This document shows, piece by piece, positions 42,064 through 50,958 of a DNA stretch of 64,000 bases. The stretch lies in NCBI RefSeq assembly GCF_017833295.1, contig NZ_JAFIBW010000001.1, forward strand, positions 5,173,501 to 5,237,500. Reading direction: 5' to 3'. The DNA is from Methylobacterium sp. PvR107 (lineage in GTDB: Bacteria; Pseudomonadota; Alphaproteobacteria; Rhizobiales; Beijerinckiaceae). The stretch's first letter is position 1. Each line of letters opens with the position of its first letter. Below the pieces are notes generated by a model. The model was not told the origin of the DNA and searched no databases. It saw only the letters and a list, made by a program, of their open reading frames with translations. A program made the translations under genes and the position numbers.

Positions 42064-43332
42064 ATGATGGGACAGGCGCTGCCGATCCGGGACGAGGCAC
42101 CGGCCCTGTCCGCCGCCGCCGACCGCGCGGCCGTGTTCCTGCTGGGCCTCGCGCTCCAATTCAACGTGCTGACATCGAGCTTCGGGCTGCCGTTCCAGCG
42201 CCTGTCCGACCTCCTGCCGTTCCTCCTCATTCCCTGGCTGGGGCTGCGCCGCGCGGTGATCGCGGAAGCCCTGCGCAACGTTGCGCCGATCGGCGCCATC
42301 GTCGTGCTGCTCGGCGCCTCCATCGTGCTGAAGGCCCACCAGCAGGGCGGCGACGTCTACCTGACGCTCGTGCTGCTGCTCTACGTCGTCCAGGCGTTCA
42401 TCTTGCTGGTGCTGTTCCGCGACCGGCGGATCGAGAACGCGTTCTGCATCGGCCTCCTCATGGGCATGCTGGCCTCCCTGGCGGTGCTGTTCCTCGCCTC
42501 GACGGGCGCATCCCTGGAGCGCTTCGGCCTCGCGGTTCCGCTGGACGGCGTCGACGAGGAGCTGAAGCTCTTCTTCCAGGACAAGCTGGGCGGCCTCTGG
42601 ATCTCCGGCAACGAGACGGGCCACGTTTTCGCGCTCGGCGGCGCGGCCGCTCTGCTGCTGAGCCTGCGCTACCGCCTGCGGGTGATCTACCTCGTCTACT
42701 TCGCCGCGCTGCTGGCAAGCTTCCCGCTGACCAACAATCGCGCCGGCCTGTTCATGCCGCTCTTCGTCCTGGCCGTGCTGATGCGGCGCAATCTTCGACC
42801 CTCACTGGTCCTGGCCGTCCTCGGCGTGCTCGGCGGCCTGCTCCTCGCCTGGTCGCTGACCGGCGAGATCCCGCTGCCCGGGACGCTGGCGCAGGCGATC
42901 GAGCGGCGCTTCACCGAGGACACCAACGTCGCCGGCAATGCCGACGAGCGCTTCCTGTCGGGCATCACCGCGCTCCAGCTCGTCGTCGAATACCCGTTCG
43001 GCCTCGGCGAGGTCGCCCGGCGGGACGAACTGCGCGCGCTGACCGGCCTCGTGACGCCGCACAACGCCTTCGTCTCGCTCGCGCTGCAATCCGGGATCGC
43101 CGCGGCGCTGCTGCTGATCGCCGGGCTGGTGCGGATCCTTCTGGCGCCAGCCGTCTCCGGCCCGCTTCTGACCTACAGCGCCCTGTTCCTCATCCCGTCG
43201 ATGATGTTCGAGGAACTCTCGGTCAATCAATACTTCCTGTTCTTCATGGCGTTCGTTCTCGCATCCTGGGCGATCTCGAACGAGCCGGACCCGGAGCGCG
43301 CCTACGCGGTGACGGCCCGGGCCGGATCCTAG
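42064..43332 (+). CDS. Wzy-like polymerase / O-antigen ligase family protein
   Basis: This 422-residue protein has about eleven hydrophobic segments and the O-antigen ligase/polymerase pattern: a large periplasmic loop (RRFTEDTNVAGNADERF... and VEYPFGLGEVARRDEL) followed by VTPHNAFVSLALQSGIAAAL with the conserved His. In this gene order, beside a flippase and a Wzz-kinase, polymerase is the better reading than ligase. ATG 42064 is used; ATG 42067 follows directly. A 142-bp gap separates it from the flippase gene. It is the last gene of the polysaccharide cluster. Confidence 0.85.
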   Translation: MMGQALPIRDEAPALSAAADRAAVFLLGLALQFNVLTSSFGLPFQRLSDLLPFLLIPWLGLRRAVIAEALRNVAPIGAIVVLLGASIVLKAHQQGGDVYLTLVLLLYVVQAFILLVLFRDRRIENAFCIGLLMGMLASLAVLFLASTGASLERFGLAVPLDGVDEELKLFFQDKLGGLWISGNETGHVFALGGAAALLLSLRYRLRVIYLVYFAALLASFPLTNNRAGLFMPLFVLAVLMRRNLRPSLVLAVLGVLGGLLLAWSLTGEIPLPGTLAQAIERRFTEDTNVAGNADERFLSGITALQLVVEYPFGLGEVARRDELRALTGLVTPHNAFVSLALQSGIAAALLLIAGLVRILLAPAVSGPLLTYSALFLIPSMMFEELSVNQYFLFFMAFVLASWAISNEPDPERAYAVTARAGS

Positions 43333-43559
43333 CGACGGGGCCTCCCCGCCGGGACCCTGCGCCCGGACTCCGCCCGGGGGGAGGGCGGGTTCCCCACCGG
43401 TGACGCGGCCGGTAGCGCAAAGGATCGGCGCTGTCGGAGGATCCGTCTTCGGCGGAGCGGCGCCGCCGATTTTGACCCGGGCCGCGCCGGCAGAACGGGG
43501 AACCCCGGGCGGCCCGAACGGGTCGTTGGCTCAGATGCGTCATCACGTTCGGATGGGCC

Positions 43560-44537
43560 ATGCCGCAGGACCGGCTCTCGGCGGGGCGACCGCTCGACTG
43601 CCTCATCGTCGGCGGCGGGCCGGCCGGCCTGACCGCGGCGCTCTACCTCGCGCGTTTCGGCCGCAGCTGCCTCGTGGTGGATGCGGGCCGGTCCCGGACC
43701 GGGTGGATTTCGGTCAGCCACAACATCCCGGTCTTCGCCGACGGAATCTCGGGCACCGAGATCCTCGAACGTCAGCGCGCGCACCTCGCCCGCTACGGCG
43801 GGACGATCCTGCCAGGGCTCGTCACGGACCTCGCGCGGGGGCCGGACGGGTTGCGCGCCACCGTCCGGGCAGAGGGGCAAACCGGCACCCGCACGATCGA
43901 GGCCCGGCGGGTTCTCCTCGCCACCGGCGCCGAGGATGTCGAGCCGGACCTGCCCGACCTGCCGGACGCGATCCGGCGCGGGCTGGTGCGCTACTGCCCG
44001 ATCTGCGACGGCTATGAGGCGCGGGGCAAGCGCATCGCCGTCATCGGCCGCGGCGACCGGGGTCTCGGCGAGGCGGTATTCGTGGCGCGCACCTACGCCC
44101 AGGACGTGACGCTGCTGACCCTGGGCCAGGATCTGCACCTCGACGGAGCGGCACGCAAGCGTGCGCGCGACCACGGCATCGCGGTCGTCCATGCGCCGGT
44201 CGTCGGCCTCGATATCGAGCACCGCCGCATCACCCTGCTGCGCACCGCCGACGGCGCGGAGCACCGGTTCGAGGTGCTGTACTCGGCCCTCGGACTGAAG
44301 CTCCGCTCCGACCTCGCGCGCGCCCTCGGCGCAGAGCACGACGGCACGGGGGCGCTTACGGTCGACGAGCACAACCGGACGAGCGTGCCGGGACTCTACG
44401 CCGCCGGCGGCGTGGTGCGCGGGCTCGATCAGGTGGTGGTGGCGATGGCGCACGGTGCCGTGGCCGCCACCGACATCCACAATCGCTGCGAGCTGCCCAC
44501 CGAGGAGGAGCCGGACGGCCCGCTCCGGCGGCGCTGA
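43560..44537 (+). CDS. Thioredoxin reductase-like FAD/NAD(P)H oxidoreductase
   Basis: This 325-residue flavoprotein has the FAD motif CLIVGGGPAGLTAALYLARFG (13-33), a second nucleotide-binding region beginning KRIAVIGRGDRGLGEAVF and the active-site pair CPICD in VRYCPICDGYEARG. The C-terminal FAD motif is VPGLYAAGGVVRGLDQVVVAM. NAD(P)H would reduce a thioredoxin-like or other disulfide partner. The second nucleotide motif has Arg-Gly-Asp instead of the usual GxGxxA, so cofactor preference is uncertain. It stands alone between the polysaccharide genes and a small convergent gene. Confidence 0.88.
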   Translation: MPQDRLSAGRPLDCLIVGGGPAGLTAALYLARFGRSCLVVDAGRSRTGWISVSHNIPVFADGISGTEILERQRAHLARYGGTILPGLVTDLARGPDGLRATVRAEGQTGTRTIEARRVLLATGAEDVEPDLPDLPDAIRRGLVRYCPICDGYEARGKRIAVIGRGDRGLGEAVFVARTYAQDVTLLTLGQDLHLDGAARKRARDHGIAVVHAPVVGLDIEHRRITLLRTADGAEHRFEVLYSALGLKLRSDLARALGAEHDGTGALTVDEHNRTSVPGLYAAGGVVRGLDQVVVAMAHGAVAATDIHNRCELPTEEEPDGPLRRR

Positions 44538-44547
44538 AGGCCTTCGG

Positions 44548-44808
44548 CTACCGGGCCGCCCGGGTCAGCGTCAGGGTACCCCGGAACGGCTTGGACGTGT
44601 CGTTCAGGCTGGTGCAGCCGAACGGGTACTGACCCGCAGCGTTCGTCCGCGCACGGATCTCGCCCTTGCCGTTCTGCTTGACGGTATAGCCCTCGTTGCT
44701 CGCCACGTGCACGACGTCGCCATCGTGATACAGCACGTTCTTGGTCTCGTAGATCTGCGGCGCCGTGAGGACGAACTGGGTCGTGGAGCGGTTCTGCACC
44801 TTAAACAT
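44548..44808 (-). CDS. Small conserved-looking hypothetical protein
   Basis: This 86-residue protein (MFKVQNRSTTQFVLTAPQIY onward) has no signal peptide or membrane segment. It is rich in beta-type residues and has one Cys (YPFGCTSL). It reads as a small beta-sandwich-like domain, but I cannot name the family. The ribosome site is poor. It converges on the oxidoreductase gene with a 10-bp gap and is divergent from the secreted small protein at 44940. Coding status is moderately supported by composition. Confidence 0.5.
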   Translation of the reverse strand: MFKVQNRSTTQFVLTAPQIYETKNVLYHDGDVVHVASNEGYTVKQNGKGEIRARTNAAGQYPFGCTSLNDTSKPFRGTLTLTRAAR

Positions 44809-44939
44809 CCTTGCGTGTGGGTTTATACAGAAACCGGATTCGTTCCCGCCGATTGATCGACCATCCCCTGCTGCTTGTCCCTCGGTTTACGGGCCAAGAC
44901 GGTAGCCGCAGTCGCGCATTGCCGAACCAGAGACATCAA

Positions 44940-45269
44940 ATGCGCAATCCAGCCGCGGCCTTGGCCGTGCTCCTTCCCATGACGCTGCCGTTGACCCTGT
45001 CAGCCAGCGCTTTCGCCCAGACGGGCGTGCCAACCGGACCGGGTCTCGTCGGCCCGCGTACGACCGGTGCCATCACCGAGATCCGGCCGAATACGCCCGG
45101 GAACGATGCCGACCTCGTCATCGCGCCGGGCGCCACCGGGGCCGAGACGGTCACCACGACATCGGCCGCGAGCGGCAACTCCGGCCAGGGCGACGGCCAG
45201 TCCCCGGTGTCGGCCGAGACCTGTGCCGTCACAACGCCGGGGCTCGGCGGGCGTGCCGTATCGCCTTAA
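44940..45269 (+). CDS. Small secreted protein of unknown function
   Basis: This 109-residue protein has a signal peptide (MRNPAAALAVLLPMTLPLTL, cleavage near SASAFA-QTG). The mature part is low in complexity: rich in Gly, Thr, Pro and Ala (VPTGPGLVGPRTTGAITEI, GNDADLVIAPGATGAETV, TTTSAASGNSGQGDGQSP) with one Cys. A disordered periplasmic or surface protein is likely. No ribosome site is obvious. The start at 44940 is chosen because it begins the signal peptide. Confidence 0.55.
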   Translation: MRNPAAALAVLLPMTLPLTLSASAFAQTGVPTGPGLVGPRTTGAITEIRPNTPGNDADLVIAPGATGAETVTTTSAASGNSGQGDGQSPVSAETCAVTTPGLGGRAVSP

Positions 45270-45389
45270 TCGGGCATCAACCAAAACAATAGAGCTGTTG
45301 ATCGAAGCAGAGACTTTTGCGATCCTGAAGTTCACAGCCTCTTAGCATTTGACATGCTTTGTCCGTGTCTTGGAATACGGACACAAAGA

Positions 45390-46970
45390 ATGTTGAACGA
45401 GACGTCGACCGCGTGGGGCCGCGGCGAGCTGTACGAAACCCTGTGCCTGCTCGTCATCGGCGCGGGAATCTGGTTCGTCGGCGTCACGCTCGGAACGTTC
45501 GACTCTCTGAACGCCGCGATGGCCGCCTACGGCCTCAACGACTTGCTGATGCTCGCCGCCTGCATGGGCGTGGCCCTGTTTGGCGCCAGCGTTCGCAAAT
45601 CCATCCTGCTCCGCCGGCTGATGCTCCAGCGCGACGCGGCGGCCGCGCAGGCCGAGGCGATCGCGCGGCATGACGGGCTGACCGGGCTGGCCAACCGCCG
45701 CCGCTTCATCGATGCGGTCGAGCGGGCGCAGGCGATCCTCAGTGCGGAGCCATCGTCCGCCGTCCTGCTGATCGACCTCGACCGGTTCAAGCCGGTCAAC
45801 GACCTCTACGGTCACGCGGCCGGCAATGCGGTCCTCTGCGCCGTGGCCGAGCGCCTTCAGCGGCTGCTGCCCGCCGGCGGGGTTGCGGCCCGGCTGGGCG
45901 GCGACGAGTTCGCCATGCTGGTTCCGGTCGAGCAGGGCAGCGAAGGGCTGACGCGCCTCGCGCAAGCCGTCATCGCCACCATCTCCCAGCCGGTCTCCTG
46001 GAACCAGAACGACCTCAAGGTCGGCGCCACAGTCGGCGTCGCGGTCGTGGCCGCCAGCCACGCGGATCCCGACGCCGTGCTCCATGCGGCCGATCTCGCG
46101 ATGTACCAGGGCAAGAAGGACGGCCGCGGCAATTACCGCTTCTTCCGGAGCACGATGGACGAGGAGCTCCGCGCCCGGGCCCGGACCGAGACGGAGCTGC
46201 GCGCCGCCATCGAGACCGGGGCGATCGAGCCCTATTACCAGCCGGTGGTCTCCCTGCCCGGGAAGACGATCGTGGGCGTGGAGGTGCTGGCGCGCTGGCG
46301 GCACCCGACCCGCGGCTTGGTCGGACCGGCGGAATTCATCTCGATTGCCGAGGAGACCGGGATGATCGCCGACCTCAGCTACAGCCTGATCCGGCGCGCC
46401 TGCCTCGATGCGCGCGCCTGGCCGCCCCACCTGATCCTCGCGGTGAACATCGCGCCGCACCAGTTCCAGGACGCGTGGCTGGCTCAGCGCATCCTGGCGA
46501 TCCTCACCGAGACCGGCTTCCCACCCCAGCGCCTCGAGGTGGAGATCACCGAGAGCGCCCTGATCCAGGACCTGGAGGCGACGCGCGCCACCCTCCTGTC
46601 GCTGCGGCAGCTCGGCGTGCGCATCGCGCTGGACGATTTCGGCACCGGCTATTCCAGCCTGTATCACCTCCGCGAACTGAAGTTCGACAAGCTGAAGATC
46701 GACCGGAGCTACGTCGACGCGATCACGATGAGCGACGAGCGCGCCAAGCTGGTCGACGCCATCATCAAGCTCGGGACGAGCCTCGGTCTCTCCACCACGG
46801 CGGAAGGCATCGAGACGGATGCGAGCCTCGACTGGCTGTCGGACCAGGGCTGCCATTTCGGGCAGGGCTACCTCTTCGGCCACGCCATGCCCAAGGCCGA
46901 GATGGACATCGTGCTGAGCGCGGAGGGCGACGCGGTCGGCCCGACAGAGGACCTTGCCCTGGCCTCGTAG
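45390..46970 (+). CDS. Diguanylate cyclase/phosphodiesterase (GGDEF-EAL) membrane protein
   Basis: This 526-residue protein has two N-terminal hydrophobic segments (about 17-35 and 50-65), a short coiled region, a GGDEF domain (RLGGDEF, 169-174) and an EAL domain. The GGDEF motif is intact, so cyclic-di-GMP synthesis is possible. No RxxD inhibitory site lies five residues before it (PAGG instead). The EAL domain reads EVLARWRHP with NIAPHQFQD, EITESAL, DDFGTGYSS and LKIDRSYV, so its key acidic residues are present and EVL replaces EAL. A start at 45354 is possible. Cyclic-di-GMP often controls exopolysaccharide, and the EPS cluster is 2 kb away, but the link is unproven. Confidence 0.9.
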   Translation: MLNETSTAWGRGELYETLCLLVIGAGIWFVGVTLGTFDSLNAAMAAYGLNDLLMLAACMGVALFGASVRKSILLRRLMLQRDAAAAQAEAIARHDGLTGLANRRRFIDAVERAQAILSAEPSSAVLLIDLDRFKPVNDLYGHAAGNAVLCAVAERLQRLLPAGGVAARLGGDEFAMLVPVEQGSEGLTRLAQAVIATISQPVSWNQNDLKVGATVGVAVVAASHADPDAVLHAADLAMYQGKKDGRGNYRFFRSTMDEELRARARTETELRAAIETGAIEPYYQPVVSLPGKTIVGVEVLARWRHPTRGLVGPAEFISIAEETGMIADLSYSLIRRACLDARAWPPHLILAVNIAPHQFQDAWLAQRILAILTETGFPPQRLEVEITESALIQDLEATRATLLSLRQLGVRIALDDFGTGYSSLYHLRELKFDKLKIDRSYVDAITMSDERAKLVDAIIKLGTSLGLSTTAEGIETDASLDWLSDQGCHFGQGYLFGHAMPKAEMDIVLSAEGDAVGPTEDLALAS

Positions 46971-46997
46971 GAAGGGCCGGCCCGTGCCGATCACGCC

Positions 46998-47034
46998 GTC
47001 ATCCCGGGGCCGCGCAGCGGAACCCGGGATCCGG
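46998..47034. repeat. REP-like intergenic element, copy 1
   Basis: The sequence GTCATCCCGGGGCCGCGCAG and the following GGAACCCGGGATCC form an imperfect palindrome between the GGDEF-EAL stop and a convergent gene. Nearly the same sequence occurs, inverted, at 63284-63318 (about 30 of 34 positions), and a looser copy lies at 63207-63243. Short palindromic intergenic repeats of this type are frequent in alphaproteobacteria. Confidence 0.6.
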
Positions 47035-47132
47035 ACACACCGACGCGGCCAGATTGCGCACCGCTCGCAGGTCTGGGTCGCCCGCCTCCGGCGCGCTCCC
47101 CCGGCTTCGGACCCGCCTGCGCCGCGCCGCAA

Positions 47133-48035
47133 TTACCGCGGCGGCTTGTAGGCGGAGCCGTCCGCGGCGCGGAGCGGTTCCTCCACGAAGCGGCCGTGCT
47201 TCGGGACCGCGACCCGGTCGAAATCCTCCGTCAAAGCCGAGAGGGCGCGGCGCATTTCCGGTCCCTGGAGCGGACGGCCGTGGCCGGTGATGACCCGCTC
47301 CGGATCGAGCGCCGCCAGCGTCCGGACGGACAGGCGCGCCGCGTCCCAGTCGATCGTCAGGTACATCGGCGGTCCGTGCAGTTCGGGCTCCTGGACCGCC
47401 ACCGCATAGACGGATTCCTGCGCGGTCGTCACGAAGGCGTCGCCGACGATGAGCGTCCGGTCGGCCGCGCGCCAGAGGGAGATGTGACCCGGCGCATGGC
47501 CCGGCGTGTGAATCCAGCGCCAGCCGGGCAGCGGCGGCACCGTCCCGTCCTCCGGCAGATCCGTCAGGTTTTTCGACACATCCACCGGCCGGGTCGGGAA
47601 GAGCGGTGACAGGCGGCCGAGCAGGCCGCCGCCGACGCTGGGATCGGGCGTCGGATAGGCGGCGCTGCCGTCGAGATAGGGCCGCTCCAGCGCGTGCGCG
47701 TAGACCGGGACGTCCCACTGCGCGGCCAGATCCTCCAGCACGCCGACATGGTCGAAATGGCCGTGCGTCTGCACGATCGCGGATGGGCGCGCGCCCTCGC
47801 CGAAGCGGGCCCGCGCGGCCGCCGCGATGGCCCGCTTCGAGCCCATCACGCCGGCATCGACCAGCACCCAGCCGCGGTCGCCCGCGCCGGGCTCGCCGAC
47901 GAAGACCACGTTGACGAGACCATGACGCTGATAGGCCACGTCGTGGGTGATGGCGTGGGTGGCGTCGTCCCGCTCGGCGTCGCGTCGCGGATCATCGGCC
48001 CGGGCCTTCGGGTCGACAGGGATCTGCTGGGCCAT
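47133..48035 (-). CDS. Metallo-beta-lactamase fold hydrolase
   Basis: This 300-residue protein has the MBL zinc motif HxHxDH as QTHGHFDHVG, a second-shell His in HTPGHAPGHISLW, an Asp in LIVGDAF and a C-terminal His in ITGHGRPLQG. These place it in the glyoxalase-II-like branch rather than with true beta-lactamases. It starts at ATG 48035; no signal peptide is visible, so it acts in the cytoplasm. It is divergent from the Sco1-like gene. Substrate unknown; hydrolysis of a thioester or lactone is plausible. Confidence 0.88.
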   Translation of the reverse strand: MAQQIPVDPKARADDPRRDAERDDATHAITHDVAYQRHGLVNVVFVGEPGAGDRGWVLVDAGVMGSKRAIAAAARARFGEGARPSAIVQTHGHFDHVGVLEDLAAQWDVPVYAHALERPYLDGSAAYPTPDPSVGGGLLGRLSPLFPTRPVDVSKNLTDLPEDGTVPPLPGWRWIHTPGHAPGHISLWRAADRTLIVGDAFVTTAQESVYAVAVQEPELHGPPMYLTIDWDAARLSVRTLAALDPERVITGHGRPLQGPEMRRALSALTEDFDRVAVPKHGRFVEEPLRAADGSAYKPPR

Positions 48036-48284
48036 CTGAGGCGGCTCCCATGGCTGTTCGTGATGCGGCTCGACCGGGCCGAGCCCCGCCGGAATCCGTG
48101 CGGGCAAGGAGGTACCCCGTCCGGGCGCCGACGCGTTCGACGCGGGATGCCCGTGACCGGCGGTATGCTGCCAACCGGGCCGGCCGGGGCGAGTTCCCCG
48201 CGCCGCCGCGGCGCCGCAGCGACATCGCGGGGATCGACACGCACCCCATATTGCGGGCAACGATGCGCCCTCGCAGGTCACAGC

Positions 48285-48950
48285 ATGGCACCGAGCCCGA
48301 TCGCCCTCATCGCCTCTGCCGCCCTCATCGCGGCGGTCGCCACCGGCACGGGGGCGATCGTCCTGCAGCAGGGCTCGCGCTTCAGCCATCCGCGCAAGAC
48401 CGGGGGCGCCTTCACCATGGCGGATCTCGACGGCCGGCCGGTGAGCCAGGCCGATCTCCTGGGCAAGCCGACCGCCCTGTTCTTCGGCTTCACGCACTGC
48501 CCGGAGGTCTGCCCGACGACGCTCGCCACCCTGGCCGGCGCCCTCGGCCGGATGGGCCGCGACGCGGACCGCCTCAACGTGGTCTTCGTCACGCTCGACC
48601 CGGAGCGCGATACGCCCGGGTCCCTGCGCGACTACCTGGCATCGTTCGATTCCCGCATCCGCGGCTTCGTCGGCACGCCCGATCAGGTCGCCCGCATGGC
48701 GGATGCCTACCACGTCGCCTACAAACGCGTGCCGACGAAGGACGGCGACTACACGATGGAGCATTCGGCCACCGTCGCGCTGTTCGACAAGACCGGCCGC
48801 ATTGTCGGGGAGATCGGCTACCAAGAGGACGAGGCGCGCGCGCTGTCCAAGCTGATCACGCTGGCAACGCCGGGTCAGTGCGCCCCGGGCGGCGGGGCGG
48901 ATCTCTGGTCGACGACCGGTGCCACGAGCACGTGCGGGCCGCGGAGCTGA
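48285..48950 (+). CDS. Sco1/SenC/PrrC family copper protein
   Basis: This 221-residue protein has an N-terminal membrane anchor (PIALIASAALIAAVATGTGAI) and a thioredoxin-fold domain with the copper-binding CxxxC in THCPEVCPTT and the distant His in MEHSATVALF. VVFVTLDPERDTPGSLRDY is typical. It delivers copper to the CuA centre of cytochrome c oxidase or acts as a thiol-disulfide reductase in the periplasm. The C-terminus has an extra pair of Cys (GQCAPGG, STCGPRS). No oxidase genes are nearby. Confidence 0.92.
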   Translation: MAPSPIALIASAALIAAVATGTGAIVLQQGSRFSHPRKTGGAFTMADLDGRPVSQADLLGKPTALFFGFTHCPEVCPTTLATLAGALGRMGRDADRLNVVFVTLDPERDTPGSLRDYLASFDSRIRGFVGTPDQVARMADAYHVAYKRVPTKDGDYTMEHSATVALFDKTGRIVGEIGYQEDEARALSKLITLATPGQCAPGGGADLWSTTGATSTCGPRS

Positions 48951-49040
48951 TCGGCGGCTGAGGAAATTGCGCCGCCGCCCCGGCATGGCTAGAGCGCGAC
49001 GCGGGCCGCGAAGCCCGGGTCGAATCGCCGAGGCATCCGC

Positions 49041-50630
49041 TTGATCACGCGCCGCGTCCTGACCGCCCTCGGGCTCCTGGCTCTCACTCCCTTCCCCGGC
49101 ACCGTCCGGGCCGCTGCCGGCGGCCCGCGTCTCGGGTCGCCGGAACCCATGGATCTCGACCGGCTGAACGACCTCGCCCGGAGCCTGCGCGACCGGCCCT
49201 ACGCGCCGCCACAAGAGGCGCCCGCCGCGAAGGCCCTCGACGCCCTGACCTACGGGCCGCTGCAGGAGATCCGCTATCCGCCGGGCCGGGCGCTGTTCGC
49301 CGACAACCCCTATCCGGTGACCTTCTTCCATCTTGGCAACTTCTTCCGACACCCCGTGAAGGTCTTCGCCCTGGAGGGCGGGCAGGCCCGCGAGGTGCTC
49401 TACAGCCACGACCTGTTCACCTACCCAGCCGGCAATCCGGCCAAGGACGTTCCGGACGGAGCGGGATTCGCCGGCTTCCGGTTCCAGAAGGCCCCGGCCG
49501 GGCAACCCGGCGACGATGCCGACTGGCTGGCCTTCCTCGGCGCGTCCTATTTTCGCGCCGCCGGCGACGGGCAGCAATACGGCGCCTCCGCCCGCGGCAT
49601 CGCCATCGACACCGCGCCGGGCCCGGGCAGGACCGAGGAATTTCCGGTCTTCACCCGGTTCTACGTCAGCCCGGCCTCGGAAGGTGCCGTCACCGTGCTG
49701 GCCCTGCTCGAAGGCCCGAGCCTGACCGGCGCCTACCGCTTCATCGCCCGCAAGGCGCCGCACGTCGTCATCGACGTCGCCTGCACGCTCTACATGCGCC
49801 GCTCCGTCGAGCGGTTCGGCGTGGCGCCGCTGACCTCGATGCTCTGGTACGCGGAGGGGATGAGCCGGTTCCTCGCCAGCGACTGGCGGCCCGAGGTGCA
49901 CGATTCCGACGGCCTCCTGATGCAGACCGGCAGCGGCGAGATCATCTGGCGGCCGCTCAACAACCCGCCGCGGCTCAGCGTCAGCGCCTTCGCCGACCGG
50001 TCGCCGAGGGGGTTCGGCCTGCTCCAGCGGGACCGGTCCTTCGACCACTACATCGACGACGGCTTCGAGGAGAACCGGCCGGATATCTGGGTCGAGCCGC
50101 AAGGGGATTGGGGCCAGGGCAGCGTACAGCTGGTCGAGATCCCGACCCATCAGGAGACCGACGACAACATCGGCGCGATGTGGGTCCCGGCCGATCCGCC
50201 GCAGGCCGGCGAAGAGCGCAGCTTCGCCTACCGCCTGCGCTGGCCGGTGCAGGAGCCGGTCGCGACCGATCTCGCCCGCTGCGTGGCGACGCGGGCGACC
50301 AAGGGATCCTGGCTCGCCGAGACCGACCGGCGCCCCGGCCGCGCCAATCTGGTGCGGCAATTCATGCTGGAATTCGAGGGCGCGGCCCTGGCGGGCCTCG
50401 ATCCCGAGAAGGCCCAGATCGTCCTCACGCTCTCGCGCGGCAGCGCCGAGGAGGTCGGCGCCACCTGGGCCCCCTACGGCAAGCCGAGCCCCTGGCGGGT
50501 CTTCCTCAAGGTCTACGCCGACGGTCCGGACCCGGTCGAGATGCGACTGCAGCTCAAGGCCGGCGACCGGCTGCTCTCAGAGACCTGGGCGTATCGGTAC
50601 GATCCGGAGGCCCCCGGAACGGTCCTCTGA
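49041..50630 (+). CDS. Periplasmic glucan biosynthesis protein, OpgG/OpgD (MdoG) family
   Basis: This 529-residue protein matches the MdoG family needed for osmoregulated periplasmic glucan synthesis. Landmarks are FADNPYPVTFFHLGNFF, APLTSMLWYAEGMSR, DWRPEVHDSDGLLM and FGLLQRDRSFDHYIDDG, the last three close to the conserved cleft. The start is TTG 49041 with GAGG upstream; the next Met would remove the leader. The leader has a twin Arg (MITRRVLTALGLLAL), as in Tat-exported OpgD. The membrane glucosyltransferase OpgH is not adjacent. Two small genes of unknown function follow in the same direction. Confidence 0.92.
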   Translation: MITRRVLTALGLLALTPFPGTVRAAAGGPRLGSPEPMDLDRLNDLARSLRDRPYAPPQEAPAAKALDALTYGPLQEIRYPPGRALFADNPYPVTFFHLGNFFRHPVKVFALEGGQAREVLYSHDLFTYPAGNPAKDVPDGAGFAGFRFQKAPAGQPGDDADWLAFLGASYFRAAGDGQQYGASARGIAIDTAPGPGRTEEFPVFTRFYVSPASEGAVTVLALLEGPSLTGAYRFIARKAPHVVIDVACTLYMRRSVERFGVAPLTSMLWYAEGMSRFLASDWRPEVHDSDGLLMQTGSGEIIWRPLNNPPRLSVSAFADRSPRGFGLLQRDRSFDHYIDDGFEENRPDIWVEPQGDWGQGSVQLVEIPTHQETDDNIGAMWVPADPPQAGEERSFAYRLRWPVQEPVATDLARCVATRATKGSWLAETDRRPGRANLVRQFMLEFEGAALAGLDPEKAQIVLTLSRGSAEEVGATWAPYGKPSPWRVFLKVYADGPDPVEMRLQLKAGDRLLSETWAYRYDPEAPGTVL

Positions 50631-50723
50631 CCGGCGGGTTCAGCGCTGTGCCGGACCGGGCCGGCCGGCGCGGGATAGCCTCGATCGTGCCCCGGCCGAT
50701 CCGACGACGCATGCGAGTCCGTC

Positions 50724-50954
50724 ATGAACGGCGAACGACCGCCCGATCCGCACCTGCCCGAGACGCTCACGCGTCTGCTCCGGGCGCCTAAGAGCGCCAT
50801 CTGGCCGACACCGGAGGATCGGAACCGGCTGCGCCTCGGCCGTCAAAGGCCGCGCCAGCCGAGCCGCGCCATCCTGGGTGTGTGGCTCTGGGTGATCCTC
50901 TATAACGTGATCGGCTTCGCGATCCTCGCGGCGCTGTGGCGGACGATGCGCTGA
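50724..50954 (+). CDS. Small single-pass membrane protein
   Basis: This 76-residue protein has a basic, Pro-rich N-terminal half and one transmembrane helix (about 49-71, ILGVWLWVILYNVIGFAILA). It follows the glucan biosynthesis gene by 93 bp and precedes the next small gene by 4 bp, so the three may be one operon. I do not recognise a family. The positive-inside rule puts the N-terminus in the cytoplasm. Confidence 0.6.
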   Translation: MNGERPPDPHLPETLTRLLRAPKSAIWPTPEDRNRLRLGRQRPRQPSRAILGVWLWVILYNVIGFAILAALWRTMR

Positions 50955-50958
50955 TCCG

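Noticed and set aside
43333..43559. GC-rich partial inverted repeats after the Wzy-like gene as a terminator
   Set aside because: Several weak overlapping pairings are possible and no T-run follows.
48285..50360. Upstream part of the long minus-strand frame that contains the metallo-beta-lactamase gene
   Set aside because: Beyond 48035 it is antisense to the Sco1-like and glucan biosynthesis genes and has no domain signal.
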